64,000 nucleotides of DNA from Yarrowia lipolytica (lineage: Eukaryota > Ascomycota > Dipodascomycetes > Dipodascales). How positions within the stretch are numbered: position 1 is the stretch's first letter; each line of letters starts with the position of its first letter. Shown in pieces: positions 32,367-43,827 of this stretch. The position numbers and the translations under genes are program-made. The stretch spans positions 682,001-746,000 of the forward strand of contig NC_090774.1 in NCBI RefSeq assembly GCF_001761485.1, given 5' to 3'. Below the pieces are notes generated by a model that saw only the letters and a list, made by a program, of their open reading frames with translations, had not been told where the DNA came from and searched no databases.

Positions 32367-33393
32367 ATGCGCTGATGCGAAGAATTATATAAGATACGAG
32401 CTCATTACGTGAGAGATAATAAAATACTGATTGATTGAGTTGTGTGTGATAGAGTGTGCATGGTGAGTGATTAGGGGGGGACAAGCATTTGAAATGAATT
32501 TCACTTCTTATTGTAGCTACTGTAGATACTTCACTCCAAAGAAAAGTGTCAAATAATGAGATATTACACGTAAAATAAGTAGTGGAATACTTGGTGTAGA
32601 TCACACCTTGTTGAGATGGGATCTCAAACGTTCTGGATCTACAAATGTAACCCTGTAAACCACTACTGAAGATCATCTTCGGTAAACACCTCAAAGAACA
32701 CTCCAAGTATTTCCATTGCCTCGGCTCTCTCATCCGCACCATGTACATACTCACTCAACAACTGACCTACAATACGTTCTGTGCAGCTCCTCTCTCATAC
32801 ATCGGCTTTAAGATAAAGTTTCGGAGAAGCTCGAACCAGATGCTTGTCTGAGTGCGTAAATCTACCGTTGGGGACACGATAGGCCCAGCGAAAACGGCGT
32901 TCACATGCGTGTCGCACAAAAAAGGAACAAGATTTGCTCAATGGACACGGTACTGTCTTCTCTGGGGTCACGTGACGTAAGGTGGAGCTCTGGAACACGC
33001 ATATCCGCTGCATCACCGGACGCAGCTTCGCACCTTGATTTATAACCAAGGTTCGTCTTCCCCGCAAGTGGGGAAAGACATTTGGGGGATGCTGTGGGAT
33101 GTCTTGGTGACGTTTAGGGGTGGCAAAACGGAGAATTTTGCACATTAAGGGGGCTGTATCTGCACAGTGCATGCAGATCTATTTACGTGACTCTACATGA
33201 CTCAATAAATGCGTCGGATGCACATGTAACATGTGTGGTATCCTTCCAAAGAGTCGTGTTTGATAGTCATTTAGACTCTCTCGACTCCCCCCACAGACGC
33301 AGACTCTAAAAGGTTATTCCGCCCACCTTCTGAAGTGGTACTTAAAGGCAACTTATTGACTCTCTCTCTATAACTGCAAGCACACCAGCAACA
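32367..33393. other. 1.0-kb spacer with CACGTG site
   Basis: Contains GTCACGTGACG near 32968, about 425 bp before the ligase start. A minus frame at 32795-33172 has no coding character. No TATA box is obvious. Confidence 0.5.
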
Positions 33394-35211
33394 ATGTCAG
33401 TCGCGCCAAGCTCCAACCCCAATCCGATCCACCACCTGTCGCGTGTTGAAGACGTTCCTCTGTCACAGACGTTTCGGGGCAACATCACCGACTTTGTGCG
33501 ATCTGGAGGATTTGCTGACGACGACTCTAAGCCCTGTTGTATCGATGCGAAAACTGGCCAACAACTGACACAGAAACAAGTGTGGGACTACGCCGACAAG
33601 TTTAGAGCACTCCTCCACCATGACAACAATCTGTGTCCTTTCAATGCCAACACCACCGATCCAGCTCTTGGAGACGTCATGATCACCCTCGTGCCCAACC
33701 ACCTGTTTATTACGTCTCTGCATTTTGCCGCACTTGATCTGGGTGCGACAGTGTCACCTGGCTCGGCTGGATACACTGTGGCGGAGCTCGTCAACCAGAT
33801 CAATCTCACCGGAGCTTCTCTGATCGTGTACACTCGACCCGTCTTCAAGGTTGTGCGAGAGGCGCTAGCTCAGATTGTGGTACCAGTCAAGATTGTGGAG
33901 TTTGAGGGTCTGATTGAACGGGCAGAGTTTGTTCAGAGCCACAAAATCCAGTCCACAAAGAAGGTGACACTTTCTCCTGAGGAGTCTTACTCGAGAATCG
34001 CATACCTGGGCATGTCTTCAGGCACCTCCGGAGGTCTTCCTAAGGCCGTCCGATTGTCGCATTTCAACATGGCGAGTTCTGCCGAGCTCTCCAAGCGAGC
34101 TGCACCTTCAATTGCAGGATCTGAGCAGATTGCAGGAGCCATTATCCCTGTTAACCATGTCTATGGTCTCGCCAAGTTCCTGATTGCCATGCCAAAATCA
34201 GGAGCCACCACAGTCTTCCACTCCAAATTTGACCTCATTGAGATCCTCGAGGCCCAACAAAAGTACAAGGTTAACATGTACGCCCTTGTTCCTCCCATCA
34301 TTGTCGTTCTGGCTAAACACCCTGCTGTTGAGAAGTACATTCCTTCGCTGAGGGAACACCTTCGATACGTGTCTTCTGGAGCTGCTCCTCTGGGTGCCAA
34401 CGTCATTGAGGCTTGCAACAAGCGCCTTGCGGGAACTGCTTCTGGAGAAAACGAGTTTGGAGGTCTCAAAATTGTTCAGGGCTACGGTCTCACTGAAACC
34501 TCCCCTGTGGTTTCTACTTTCGATCCCAACGATCCTGAGCGACATGCTCGGTCATGTGGAAAGCTGGTTCCCAACACCCAGGCACGAATCGTGTCGGAGG
34601 ACGGAGTTGATCAGCCTGCATATGAGCTTAAGGACCTGTCTCAGTTGGAGGCCGAGCTAAAGAAGGGGAACCTTCCCACCGGTGAGTTGTGGCTTCGAGG
34701 TCCCCAGATTATGGATGGTTACCATAAGAACGACGAGGCCAACGCTGAGTCGTTTGTCGACGCCACTGACTACACTTCCAACATGCCCTTCTACATGAAG
34801 CGGTGGTTCCGAACTGGTGATGTTGCTCTAGTTGATACTCTGGGCCGGTACATGATTGTAGATCGAACCAAAGAGATGATCAAGAGCATGAGTAAGCAGG
34901 TTGCTCCTGCTGAGCTGGAGGATATTCTGCTGGGCCATCCCCAGGTAGCAGATGCTGCTGTAATTGGTGTTCAGCAGGTGGAGAAGGGCACTGAGGCTCC
35001 CCGGGCGTTCGTGGTGCTTCGAGATCCCAAGTTTGATGCAGTGGAGATCAAAAAGTGGATGGACGCCCAGGTGCCCAAGTATAAACAACTTCATGGAGGT
35101 GTGGTTGTTCTGGATGCTGTTCCCAAGAATGCCAGTGGCAAGATTCTCAGACGACTGCTCCGTCAGCGAGAGAATGACGTTGTTCTTGGACTCGACAAGG
35201 CCAAGTTGTAG
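33394..35211 (+). CDS. Peroxisomal acyl/aryl-CoA ligase (4CL-like, AMP-binding)
   Basis: An ATP-dependent acid:CoA ligase of the ANL superfamily, 605 residues. It ends in KAKL; AKL is a peroxisomal PTS1. The motifs in order are the P-loop variant SSGTSGGLPKAVRLSH (about residue 207), GYGLTETSP (about 365), GELWLRGPQIMDGY, the hinge region RTGDVALVDTLGRYMIVDR, and the catalytic lysine motif PKNASGKILRR near the end. Yarrowia carries an expanded family of such peroxisomal ligases (AAL), thought to activate fatty or aryl acids for beta-oxidation; the substrate here cannot be read from sequence. The P-loop has Ser-Gly where the usual motif has Thr-Gly, a modest deviation. Leader is short and no intron is seen. 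Confidence 0.88.
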   Translation: MSVAPSSNPNPIHHLSRVEDVPLSQTFRGNITDFVRSGGFADDDSKPCCIDAKTGQQLTQKQVWDYADKFRALLHHDNNLCPFNANTTDPALGDVMITLVPNHLFITSLHFAALDLGATVSPGSAGYTVAELVNQINLTGASLIVYTRPVFKVVREALAQIVVPVKIVEFEGLIERAEFVQSHKIQSTKKVTLSPEESYSRIAYLGMSSGTSGGLPKAVRLSHFNMASSAELSKRAAPSIAGSEQIAGAIIPVNHVYGLAKFLIAMPKSGATTVFHSKFDLIEILEAQQKYKVNMYALVPPIIVVLAKHPAVEKYIPSLREHLRYVSSGAAPLGANVIEACNKRLAGTASGENEFGGLKIVQGYGLTETSPVVSTFDPNDPERHARSCGKLVPNTQARIVSEDGVDQPAYELKDLSQLEAELKKGNLPTGELWLRGPQIMDGYHKNDEANAESFVDATDYTSNMPFYMKRWFRTGDVALVDTLGRYMIVDRTKEMIKSMSKQVAPAELEDILLGHPQVADAAVIGVQQVEKGTEAPRAFVVLRDPKFDAVEIKKWMDAQVPKYKQLHGGVVVLDAVPKNASGKILRRLLRQRENDVVLGLDKAKL

Positions 35212-35884
35212 ACAGATGTTAGATTGAATGAGATTTTGAATGATGAGCGGTACTTGTTTAGGTCTCAATTATTACAGATGGTGATAGTCCTATACATACT
35301 CTTTAAACCACTATCGTACGACCGCTCGCTACTACATTAGGGACCTTTCAAGTCCAGGAGCTACTTTATTTACTGTAGCACCTGCCACCAACCTTGGGCT
35401 GGTTATCATAAGCATGACCTTCAGGGAAACTTCGTAATACTGCCCAGAAGAAGGTCATTGCTCATTCGCACATACAGCACTCGTATATTTGTCGTATATT
35501 TGTGTATCATATCTCGTCTGTATTCGGATCTGCCGTGTCTGTTTCACGCAATACGATGCATCTTGTCTGTTCTGCCACACGGTGAGATCTATTCATTGAC
35601 AGAAACAGGATTCTTGTATGTCCAAAAGCAGTCTAATGAACTTTTATAATTTTGGGGGGAGGAAGGTCATGTATCAAGTTGATGGCACACCATCATCATT
35701 TTATTTGTCACTTTTCGCGCATTACTGAATTTTGCCCTCTTCATCACCTCATGTCACACGCATGCTCTCTGCAAACCACTTTTGGACGAGTCAATAGAAA
35801 CTCAATCATCTACTCTAAACAAGCCAATGAGCTCATATAGAAAAATGCCCGGGGATTTGAGAGCTCCTCCAAACACACACAACC
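35212..35884. other. 0.67-kb spacer before the ABC transporter gene
   Basis: No coding frame of note. CATATAGAAA at about 35834-35843 could be a weak TATA element. The leader before the ATG reads CACACACAACC. Confidence 0.5.
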
Positions 35885-38800
35885 ATGAAAAACGACTACA
35901 AAAACTCGATTGAGATGGAGTCCATCGCGGGGTCCGTCTCGGAGGAGTCTATACCCGAATCTTCTCTACCACCCTACACAGAGTTCGACAAGCCAGCTGA
36001 GCCATGTTCAGTCTTCAAGTTCACAATAAAGAGCGATCTTCCATACATCTTTGTTGGAATTGTGTGCTGTGCGCTAGAGGCTGGTGTGGGACCGCTACAG
36101 ACAGTGCTTATGGGCAAGATTTTCGACACCTTAGCTAAGCATATGAAGGGAACTCTGGAGAACAAGTTCATGGCAGAGATTGGAAAATACTGTGGCATGT
36201 CGTTGGGTCTGGTATTTCTGGGTTTTTGCACCGACTTCTTTTCCAACATTGCCTTCATATATTACGGAGACAGGCAGCTGCTGCGACTCTCCCGCAAGAT
36301 CAAAGATACATTTGTCAAGTACAAGTCCATGGCCTGGTACGACCACAACCAGGGAGTACAGGGCAGCCTCAATGTTGCCTTTCGAAATATTGAAGATATT
36401 CAGGGGGCCTGTTGCTCTGCTATCGCCTTCGCTATCAAGGACGTACTCACTATCGCCATCTCTATGGGAGTTGCTATGTACCATTCGTGGAGTTTGACAT
36501 TGGTGATCATGGCAGGTTTACCTATAATTGTTCTGGTAGCTATGGGAGTGGCACCTCGTCTTCAGAGACACTTCAGAGACTACAAGGGGGTTATCACTGA
36601 CGCTTCCGTCATGATTGACTGGTCTATGTCCGGCCTACAACATGTCAAGCTCTCCAACGGCGAGAAGAAACAAATGTCGATTCTTCAGTATCAGATGCAT
36701 CTTGCTACCATATGCTACATGAAGTTCACAACATGGTCTGCTGCTCAGCAGGCGTTCATGCAGGTACTTGCACTGATCATGTTCGTCCAGGGTTTCTGGT
36801 TTGGGGCCAAGCAGGTTCAAATCGGAAACTTGACTGCTGGAGCGGTCATGACCTGTTTCTTTTCGGCAATGGCTGTCACGTCCCATATTGCTTCCATCAC
36901 CGGACAGATGATGTCGATCATGAAAGCCATGGTATCTGCAGGACTCGTCAACCAGCTCATCAACAGCGCCAAGCCCAGCAAGGTAGATGTTAGACAATAT
37001 CCTGAGAAGTGCGATGGAAACATCATTTTCAACGGTGTCACTTTTGCCTACCCTACTCGTCCTGGTGTTCCTGTTCTCAAAAACGTCAAGCTGGAGTTCA
37101 AACAGGGCCAGACTACGTTTGTGGTTGGTCAGAGCGGTTCCGGCAAATCGACTATCTCCAACCTTCTCCTTCAAGTTTATGACAGCTACGACGGAGAGAT
37201 ACGAGTGGACGGATTTGAAACTAGAGGTGTTTCTACCCGTTGGCTGTATGAGAGCATCAATGTTGTTAGACAATCCACAGCTCTGTTTGAAACTTCCATC
37301 CGAGAAAACATCCAGCTGGGAAGAGGCGCAGAATGGAAGTCTGCTACTGAACACGACATCGACAAGGCTTGTCAGTTTGCTCTATTGTCATCTACGATAT
37401 GTGATCTCCCCCTTGGACTGGACACCAAAACCACTAATCTGTCCGGAGGTCAACGCCAGCGAGTTGCTTTGGCTCGTGCCTACGTCAGAAACTCGCCCGT
37501 TCTCATCATGGACGAGTCTTTGTCTGCTCTCGATATCGTATTTAGAGAACTCATGGTTGAGGCTATTCGCAAATGGCGAAAGAACAAGACCACCATTGTT
37601 GTCACCCACGAGTTGTCTCAGATTCAGTCTGGGGACTATGTCTATCTTATGAGAGACGGTGAGGTTGTTCAAAGCGGTCTGCGAAAAGATATCGAGAATG
37701 TGGGCTATTTCAAGGAGCTCAGAGAACAAGGACAGACCAAGGAGGCAGATAAGGAGGCTCCACCAGTCAACGAGATTGGTGACTTTGACCAAAACATGAT
37801 CAGAAATACCTACATTCCCATGAAAACCACAAGAGGAGTGCGGAAGTGGGTTGATGTGAAACCCCCACCTCAGAGAGATGTTCTAGATCGGAAACGAAAA
37901 CCTGTGGGCTACTTTGAGTTCTCTAAGCTAGTGCTCAAAACAATCCCCAACAAGCCCTTGTTCTACTCCGGTCTGCTTCTCTCGTTTCTTCTAGGTGCTG
38001 CCAATCCTGCGTTCGGATGGACCATTTCGCAGGTGATTTCTCAAATCATGCCCAACGGAGAGAGCGACTCTTCTCTTAACAAAACACTGGTAAAATGGAG
38101 TCTGATAGTTATTGGTATTGCTTTGTTGCAGGGTGCGCTGGCTTTCTTACACACGTATACTCTAGAACGAGCTGCCAATGGATGGGCTGTGTTTTTGCGA
38201 AAGTCGAGTTTCAAGACCGTTGTGACTCGAGAAATGAGCTGGTTCTCCAGAGCTGTGGACTCAGATCACGATACGCCCGATATAGGGCCCTTCCACTTTG
38301 ACAGAAACTCCTCAGGTATCACCGAGCTGATTATCAACGAGACCGAAGAATTACGGTCGGCTGTGACCACCTTCTTTTCAGCGGTCATTAGTATTTTCAC
38401 CATATGCGTCGTTGGTTTCATCTGGTCGCTGGTTCAGGGCTGGAAATTGACGCTTGTGTCCTTCTCCATCTTCCCAGGCTTCCTTCTTACCTCTCAGCTC
38501 TATGCCTACGTTTCCTCCGTCTGGGAAATGGGTCTTAGAGAGCGTATTGTGCGTGTCCAGAGTCTCATCCATGAGTGTGTTACTGGAGTGTCTGAGGTGA
38601 GAATCCTTAACCTGGAGAATTATTTCGAGCACAAATACATCAAGCTGGAAGATGCCGTTTTGAAGTACGCCAAAATGAGAGCGTTTTTGGTGTCTATCAC
38701 CTATGCATCCCATCAGATGTTCACTCCTCTGCTTCAGGTTATCATTCTCTGGGTTGGTATGAAGCTGATCAACGACGGAGAGTACACCATGGAGAAGCTA

Positions 38801-39724
38801 ATGGGAGTGATGGTGATTCTCATTCAAGCCATGACTACCGCCGCGGGTGCTCTAGAGACCATTCCTCAAATGTCTAAGGGCATGAACGTCACCAAGACAC
38901 TGTTTGCTCTGATGGACGAGGGTCGTGCAGAGACTTCTGAGGATGGAGGAACCGAATGTCCTGACCTACATGGAGAGATCGTCTTCAGAGGCGTGGACTT
39001 TTCCTACCAATCTCGAAAGGAAGCTCCTGTTCTCAACAACTTCTCAATGAAGGTCGCCAGTCAAGAGGCAGTCGTTATTGTTGGCCCTTCGGGTTCTGGA
39101 AAGAGTACCATCACCAATCTGTTGACGAAACTGTACCCTTACAGACGAGGTATTGTCTCAATTGGAAGACATGACATTCGTGACATTGACACTGCTTACC
39201 TTCGACAGCGATTAGCTGTTGTCACCCAGTCTGCTGCGTTCTATAACGGATCCATCACCTCAAACCTGACATATGGTTGTGCTGCTGACCCTGAGGAGAT
39301 AGAGCGGGTCTGCAAGCTTGTTGGTATCCACGACTTTATCATGTCCTTGTCTGATGGTTACAACACAGTCATTGGCAACGAGACTGGTTCGGGAACAGCT
39401 CTTCTCTCTGGAGGTCAGTCTCAGCGACTGTCTATTGCTAGAGCTCTTCTTCGTAAACCTCAGATTTTAATTCTGGACGAGTGTACTTCTGCCCTGGATA
39501 ATGCCTCGGCTAAGGTGGTTCATGAGCTCATTCTCAAGCTGAAGAAAATGCGAAAGGTGACCATGATTGTCATCACACATTCTCATGAGCTCATGAAGCT
39601 TGGAGATCGTGTACTGGTGTTGGGAGCTCATGGAGAGGGGGTGGTTGAGCAGGGTCCTTACAAGGAACTGATAAGCCATAGGGGACCCCTTTACACTCTG
39701 GTGAATGGTGGTATTTGTCATTGA
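35885..39724 (+). CDS. STE6: Full-length ABCB exporter, Ste6 (a-factor transporter)-like
   Basis: A full-size ABC transporter, 1279 residues, in the order TMD1-NBD1-TMD2-NBD2. NBD1 has Walker A GQSGSGKST (about residue 413), Q-loop VVRQS, signature LSGGQRQR (about 518) and Walker B VLIMDES. NBD2 has GPSGSGKST (about 1065), VVTQS, LSGGQSQR (about 1175) and ILILDECTSALD. Both NBDs keep the catalytic glutamate. The N-terminal tail is hydrophilic, and a charged linker of about 80 residues joins the halves. Layout and motif details resemble fungal Ste6, which exports the farnesylated mating pheromone, more than PDR-type pumps, whose domain order is reversed. A general ABCB drug-efflux role is the alternative. 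No pheromone gene was recognised nearby. Confidence 0.78.
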   Translation: MKNDYKNSIEMESIAGSVSEESIPESSLPPYTEFDKPAEPCSVFKFTIKSDLPYIFVGIVCCALEAGVGPLQTVLMGKIFDTLAKHMKGTLENKFMAEIGKYCGMSLGLVFLGFCTDFFSNIAFIYYGDRQLLRLSRKIKDTFVKYKSMAWYDHNQGVQGSLNVAFRNIEDIQGACCSAIAFAIKDVLTIAISMGVAMYHSWSLTLVIMAGLPIIVLVAMGVAPRLQRHFRDYKGVITDASVMIDWSMSGLQHVKLSNGEKKQMSILQYQMHLATICYMKFTTWSAAQQAFMQVLALIMFVQGFWFGAKQVQIGNLTAGAVMTCFFSAMAVTSHIASITGQMMSIMKAMVSAGLVNQLINSAKPSKVDVRQYPEKCDGNIIFNGVTFAYPTRPGVPVLKNVKLEFKQGQTTFVVGQSGSGKSTISNLLLQVYDSYDGEIRVDGFETRGVSTRWLYESINVVRQSTALFETSIRENIQLGRGAEWKSATEHDIDKACQFALLSSTICDLPLGLDTKTTNLSGGQRQRVALARAYVRNSPVLIMDESLSALDIVFRELMVEAIRKWRKNKTTIVVTHELSQIQSGDYVYLMRDGEVVQSGLRKDIENVGYFKELREQGQTKEADKEAPPVNEIGDFDQNMIRNTYIPMKTTRGVRKWVDVKPPPQRDVLDRKRKPVGYFEFSKLVLKTIPNKPLFYSGLLLSFLLGAANPAFGWTISQVISQIMPNGESDSSLNKTLVKWSLIVIGIALLQGALAFLHTYTLERAANGWAVFLRKSSFKTVVTREMSWFSRAVDSDHDTPDIGPFHFDRNSSGITELIINETEELRSAVTTFFSAVISIFTICVVGFIWSLVQGWKLTLVSFSIFPGFLLTSQLYAYVSSVWEMGLRERIVRVQSLIHECVTGVSEVRILNLENYFEHKYIKLEDAVLKYAKMRAFLVSITYASHQMFTPLLQVIILWVGMKLINDGEYTMEKLMGVMVILIQAMTTAAGALETIPQMSKGMNVTKTLFALMDEGRAETSEDGGTECPDLHGEIVFRGVDFSYQSRKEAPVLNNFSMKVASQEAVVIVGPSGSGKSTITNLLTKLYPYRRGIVSIGRHDIRDIDTAYLRQRLAVVTQSAAFYNGSITSNLTYGCAADPEEIERVCKLVGIHDFIMSLSDGYNTVIGNETGSGTALLSGGQSQRLSIARALLRKPQILILDECTSALDNASAKVVHELILKLKKMRKVTMIVITHSHELMKLGDRVLVLGAHGEGVVEQGPYKELISHRGPLYTLVNGGICH

Positions 39725-40031
39725 TCCATTCTCTATTACCTTGACTCTGTAGCAAACCTCTTCCTAGCAAACCTCTCTTGGTACCAAAACATATGTTTGT
39801 TGTTGTTTCTCTCTTCTGACATCATTACATTACAAATCTCCCATATGTATAAACAGTCTCCCCCTTCCATCTTCATTGTCTATCAAGTGCTTCACTGATG
39901 TTGAATGTCATTCTGAATGAGTCATTGTAACAACCATGATATGGAGAACAATGACTGACTCATTCAGAGTTCTTCGGGCTGGGTGATCCTTTTTCTTTAA
40001 TCGTCAGTAATGTCTTAATTAAATAATAAGT

Positions 40032-41462
40032 CTACATAGCCCACTCTCCAGCAGGAGTGAGATTCTCTCCAAGCTTTCGAATCTCCTTGAGGTCGAGGTC
40101 AAGCAGCTTCTCTGCCAGCTTTCGAGGGTTGTAATGACCGTACTTGATGGTCTTGTTTCCAACAAGGGCAACCTCATCGGAGGGCCAGGGAGACTCATCG
40201 TAGACGAACTTGATCAGGTTGGTCTGGTACTTGTTGGCCAGTTCGATGGCCCACTCAGGGAGGTTGGGAAGACATTTCCACATGAAGACAAGATCGACAG
40301 CATGACGGGCCCTAAGAGAAGGGTCAAAGGGATCAACCTGGTCGAAGAACTGTCGGTAGACGTCAACACCTCCCTTTTCCAGTTGGCCGAGTAGCTCTGC
40401 GTTAGACACGACAAAGAAACTATCTCCTCGGAACTTGCACACCTCGGCACCGGTCAAGATGCTGTAGATATCCTTGACCTTCTTTCCGGTCTCGGAGGAG
40501 TTGAGAAGAGGTTCGATCTCGGCAGGTGGCACCACTCGCTTCACAAATAGAGAACCCTCATAGTCGTTGTCGGAGACAAGAGCGGTTCTGAGCTTGGGAA
40601 TGGCTTGCAGCAGGTTGTCAGGCAAAAAGTCATCGTAAGCATAGAAGCCAAAGGGGTATTCGATCTTGAATCCGGCCGTGACGAGAGCGTAGGGAGGGAC
40701 CTTGGTAGGGTCATCGAGATCCGCCTCTTCAACACCAAGCTCCTTAGCAGCCTTGGCTCGGTAAGTATCAAGATAAGCAACCGGAAGAGGAAGGAAACAG
40801 CCCAGAGATCCGGAAGACATGAAGGCTCGGCTGATAACGCCATGGTGCTCGAGGCCGTCCTTCAGAACAAGAGCGTGGACACCAATTGAGCCAGAAGACT
40901 CTCCTCCAACAGTCACTCGCTGAGAGTCTCCTCCAAATTCACCAATGAACTTGTTAACCCACTGAACTGAAGTCCACTGGTCTCGCAGACCCCAGTTACC
41001 CTTTCCATCCTTGGAGGTGGAGTAACCAAGCATACCGAGTCGATACTCAATGACAACCATGATGACAGGCTTGCCGATTGCAGCAGAGTGCTCCACAAAC
41101 GGAGTAGGATCGGTTCGCTTGCTGTAAATGTTTCCAACCAAGTTGGCACCTCCGTGGATGTACAAGTAGACGGGAAGGGGGTGCTTGAAGTCGCCCTTGG
41201 GCTTCACGATCCGCAGGTTGGTGCACAGAAGCTCGTCGCTCTTGTACTCGCCATCGTGCATATCGTGTTTGTTGGGCAGCTGGGGACAATCGTATCCGTC
41301 TTCGGTACAGTCGATGGTCTTTCCCTCAAAGTCAGTCTTGAGAATAGGAGGAGCAAACCGGTGCTTGACATCGGCGTACAGAACGTTCTTCCACTGGATG
41401 GTCTCCCCAATGGGGACTCCCTCAAAAGAGCCATTGAGTGCTTTCGAGTTAATTGTAGTCAT
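40032..41462 (-). CDS. Type-B carboxylesterase/lipase
   Basis: A serine esterase of the cholinesterase/type-B carboxylesterase family, 476 residues. It shows YLYIHGGANLVGN (oxyanion hole), the alignment hallmark EYRLGMLGY, WGLRDQWTSVQWV, and the nucleophile elbow GGESSGS (Ser about 190). DNDYEGSLF likely holds the catalytic Glu and ARHAVDLVF the His. There is no signal peptide or PTS1, so it may be cytosolic, unlike the secreted lipases of this family. I choose the ATG at 41462: the in-frame ATG at 41513 lies only 14 bp from the TATA box and would sit at or before the transcription start. It is convergent with the ABC exporter gene, with 307 bp between stop codons. Substrate unknown. Confidence 0.88.
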   Translation of the reverse strand: MTTINSKALNGSFEGVPIGETIQWKNVLYADVKHRFAPPILKTDFEGKTIDCTEDGYDCPQLPNKHDMHDGEYKSDELLCTNLRIVKPKGDFKHPLPVYLYIHGGANLVGNIYSKRTDPTPFVEHSAAIGKPVIMVVIEYRLGMLGYSTSKDGKGNWGLRDQWTSVQWVNKFIGEFGGDSQRVTVGGESSGSIGVHALVLKDGLEHHGVISRAFMSSGSLGCFLPLPVAYLDTYRAKAAKELGVEEADLDDPTKVPPYALVTAGFKIEYPFGFYAYDDFLPDNLLQAIPKLRTALVSDNDYEGSLFVKRVVPPAEIEPLLNSSETGKKVKDIYSILTGAEVCKFRGDSFFVVSNAELLGQLEKGGVDVYRQFFDQVDPFDPSLRARHAVDLVFMWKCLPNLPEWAIELANKYQTNLIKFVYDESPWPSDEVALVGNKTIKYGHYNPRKLAEKLLDLDLKEIRKLGENLTPAGEWAM

Positions 41463-41526
41463 GGTGTGTGTGTGATTGTGTAGTTGGAGTTTCTGATGGG
41501 TTGACACTTCCAAGTCACTGGGTGAT

Positions 41527-41534
41527 TATATATA
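41527..41534 (-). promoter_or_regulatory. TATA box of the carboxylesterase gene
   Basis: TATATATA read on the minus strand lies 65 bp before the chosen ATG at 41462. It supports that start over the in-frame ATG at 41513. Confidence 0.65.
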
Positions 41535-42633
41535 TCCGTCATCAGTTGTAGTTTCCCTTGGTTCATGCAGCCCAGATGCGCTAATAAATCCAAACGACCT
41601 TAGCTTCGGCGTTAGTGAGCTAGCCGAGAGTTTAACGTCGGCACGTTGACGGATCAAAGAAGATATGTCGACTTTAGGGGGAAATGAGACCACGAATAGT
41701 TACTCAATTGCAACTGCACAGCCTCATTGTATTATGTAATCATTTCACAATGTCACGAATACTTCGACGCCCCTGTAAAATCCTGTCTACTAACGCCACC
41801 CGAGCGTATGTACTGTACTACACTTCTCGCACCGATACCTTCTGTACTCCGTGCAGTTCGGACATGGTTAACTACAGTAGTTCCGAATCTCCGACCAACG
41901 GCTGCCTGCGCGAGCGGCTAACCTTCAATCACGAAAGAGACCTTTTTGCAGCTCGTGGAACCGCCACAGGTATTTGTTGTGTGGCGACCTTCTTCGAAAT
42001 TAGCCGGGGTACAGTACGATGATGGTCCCAAAATAGTCCCATATGCATTGTTTAGCCACCTGTCAAAGTGGGGTAAGCTGGAAGATGGTCTACTGTGCTA
42101 CTTGTAGTCTAGACCGCCCACACGATCGCCAGCGTTAGACTGGTTTTCGTCATGCACTGAGTTTCGGACGACAGAGTGGGTCTCTGTAGTTGTCACTGTT
42201 GAATCAAGATGCGGGGCCGAGGTTCAAGTCGTGCTTGCTTTCAAATTTCTCTATTTTTCTAGCCGGACGTCTTTTCGTGATAGATTCAGCGTGAATGATG
42301 CATTGCTCGTGGACATGCCACAATGGTTCGATCTTCTGTCTAAGAGACGCGCAAGAACACACCACTTATAGTAAAACTGAGATGGTATGGTTAGTTGGTT
42401 GAGCCGGATGACAGTACATACAGCATGACAGTACATTCGGATCCATAGGTTGATACGATGGGGTAACTGGGATAACGGGGTATTGGCGAATCGAATGGAA
42501 CCATCAGTATCTTACAGGTCTCATCGCACTTGGTCAATTATCGTGAGCGAATATCAGTACAGCACTCCTACAGCAACCAACTGACACGCCCAAAGGCGAT
42601 GCTGGAGCATTTGGGATGACAACACCATTAATC

Positions 42634-42649
42634 ATATATATATATATAT

Positions 42650-42682
<33 letters not shown>

Positions 42683-42686
42683 CGCG
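42634..42686. repeat. Compound microsatellite (TA)n-(GA)n-(CG)3
   Basis: About 32 nt of alternating T and A with one phase slip, then about 16 nt of GA, then CGCGCG. The TA part is self-complementary and could extrude a hairpin. Confidence 0.9.
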
Positions 42687-43827
42687 CGTAAATACATTCG
42701 CTCTTATCAGGCGCCACACCGAGTCTTATTCACTCCTTTATTTCACTCTACCACTTCTTTTATAGTCGCCCAACCTCCTTAATAGAGCCCAAACTATAGC
42801 ATGTACTGTACTGTACTGTAGCTGGAGTGAAAGTGTGTTGGGGTCATGTTTTTGGGAGCGTCACGAGTGGAAGGGGCAGACTACAAATACCATGACCAAA
42901 CAAAACATGGGGAAATAAAATGTCCACGCTAACACATAGACACGCCTCGTGGACGGTGCAGGTGTGTACGACTGCTCACATGACGCTCCATTGATGCAGC
43001 GGTTCTGTCTTGTAATCTGTCTTCTGCCTCTGGTCTACTTGTAGCACATCACCAGCTCCATCACGTCAGACGACCTCATTAGCTAATCAAACTCCGGATG
43101 CGTGATTGGGATGGAAAAGGAGCCACCATAGCAGACGGATTTGTTGATTTGTGTTGAATCGAGCCGGGACCGTCACTCCACTCACCCCACCTGGTGAACA
43201 CCTGTGGAGAACATGGTCCACACGACCTGTCTGATGTGTCGAGACCCGCTGAGGCGGCTGAATGCCACTCCTCCACCGGGCGTGCGGATGACTGGATCGC
43301 ACACATTGCCACACCTCAGACGTTACATCTCCTTTCCGACGGGTTCCACGCCTTGTTCTGGAGCTGATTGTCACGCTGGCTGGAAGGTGTTATTCTCTCG
43401 TCAGGCTAAAAAGCCCAGGGCGCTAACGTATAATATTGGCCGATGCAACAGTTGACTTGGAGGAGCAAGATAAAGGAAGGAAACGAAAAGTCAGCTACAG
43501 CATAGACGACACACACGCGCTGCACACATCACCCTACGTATAGGGTAAACCCCTCCTATAACCCCCCTCATTTTTTGAGATTGTTATGAGACAAATGACT
43601 TGGAAGTTACAATTCCACCACAGCCATTGGTGGATAATTACAACTGCAACAGCATGAACCAGTCCCCGCCGGTGTGTTTTCTAACCCTCATTGCGCTTGT
43701 CTACCTGTACTGGTTTGCCACTAATCTCCACACTACTCTGACAATGTTACCACACGCTAGACCAGGCGAGTACGTAATCCAAGCACGTCCCCAAAGCCTA
43801 CCACGTCCCTTTCACTCCCCCAAGGGT

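Larger units (their letters stand above)
41463..43827. other. 2.4-kb spacer
   Basis: Contains the carboxylesterase promoter, a TA/GA/CG microsatellite at 42634-42686, ACTGTACTGTA words near 42805, and scattered short frames without coding character. A GGTTCAAGTC word near 42229 resembles a tRNA B box, but its flanks do not pair as a T-arm. Confidence 0.5.

Noticed and set aside
42190-42250. GGTTCAAGTC word resembling a tRNA B box
   Set aside because: Flanking bases do not form a T-stem and there is no A box at the right distance.
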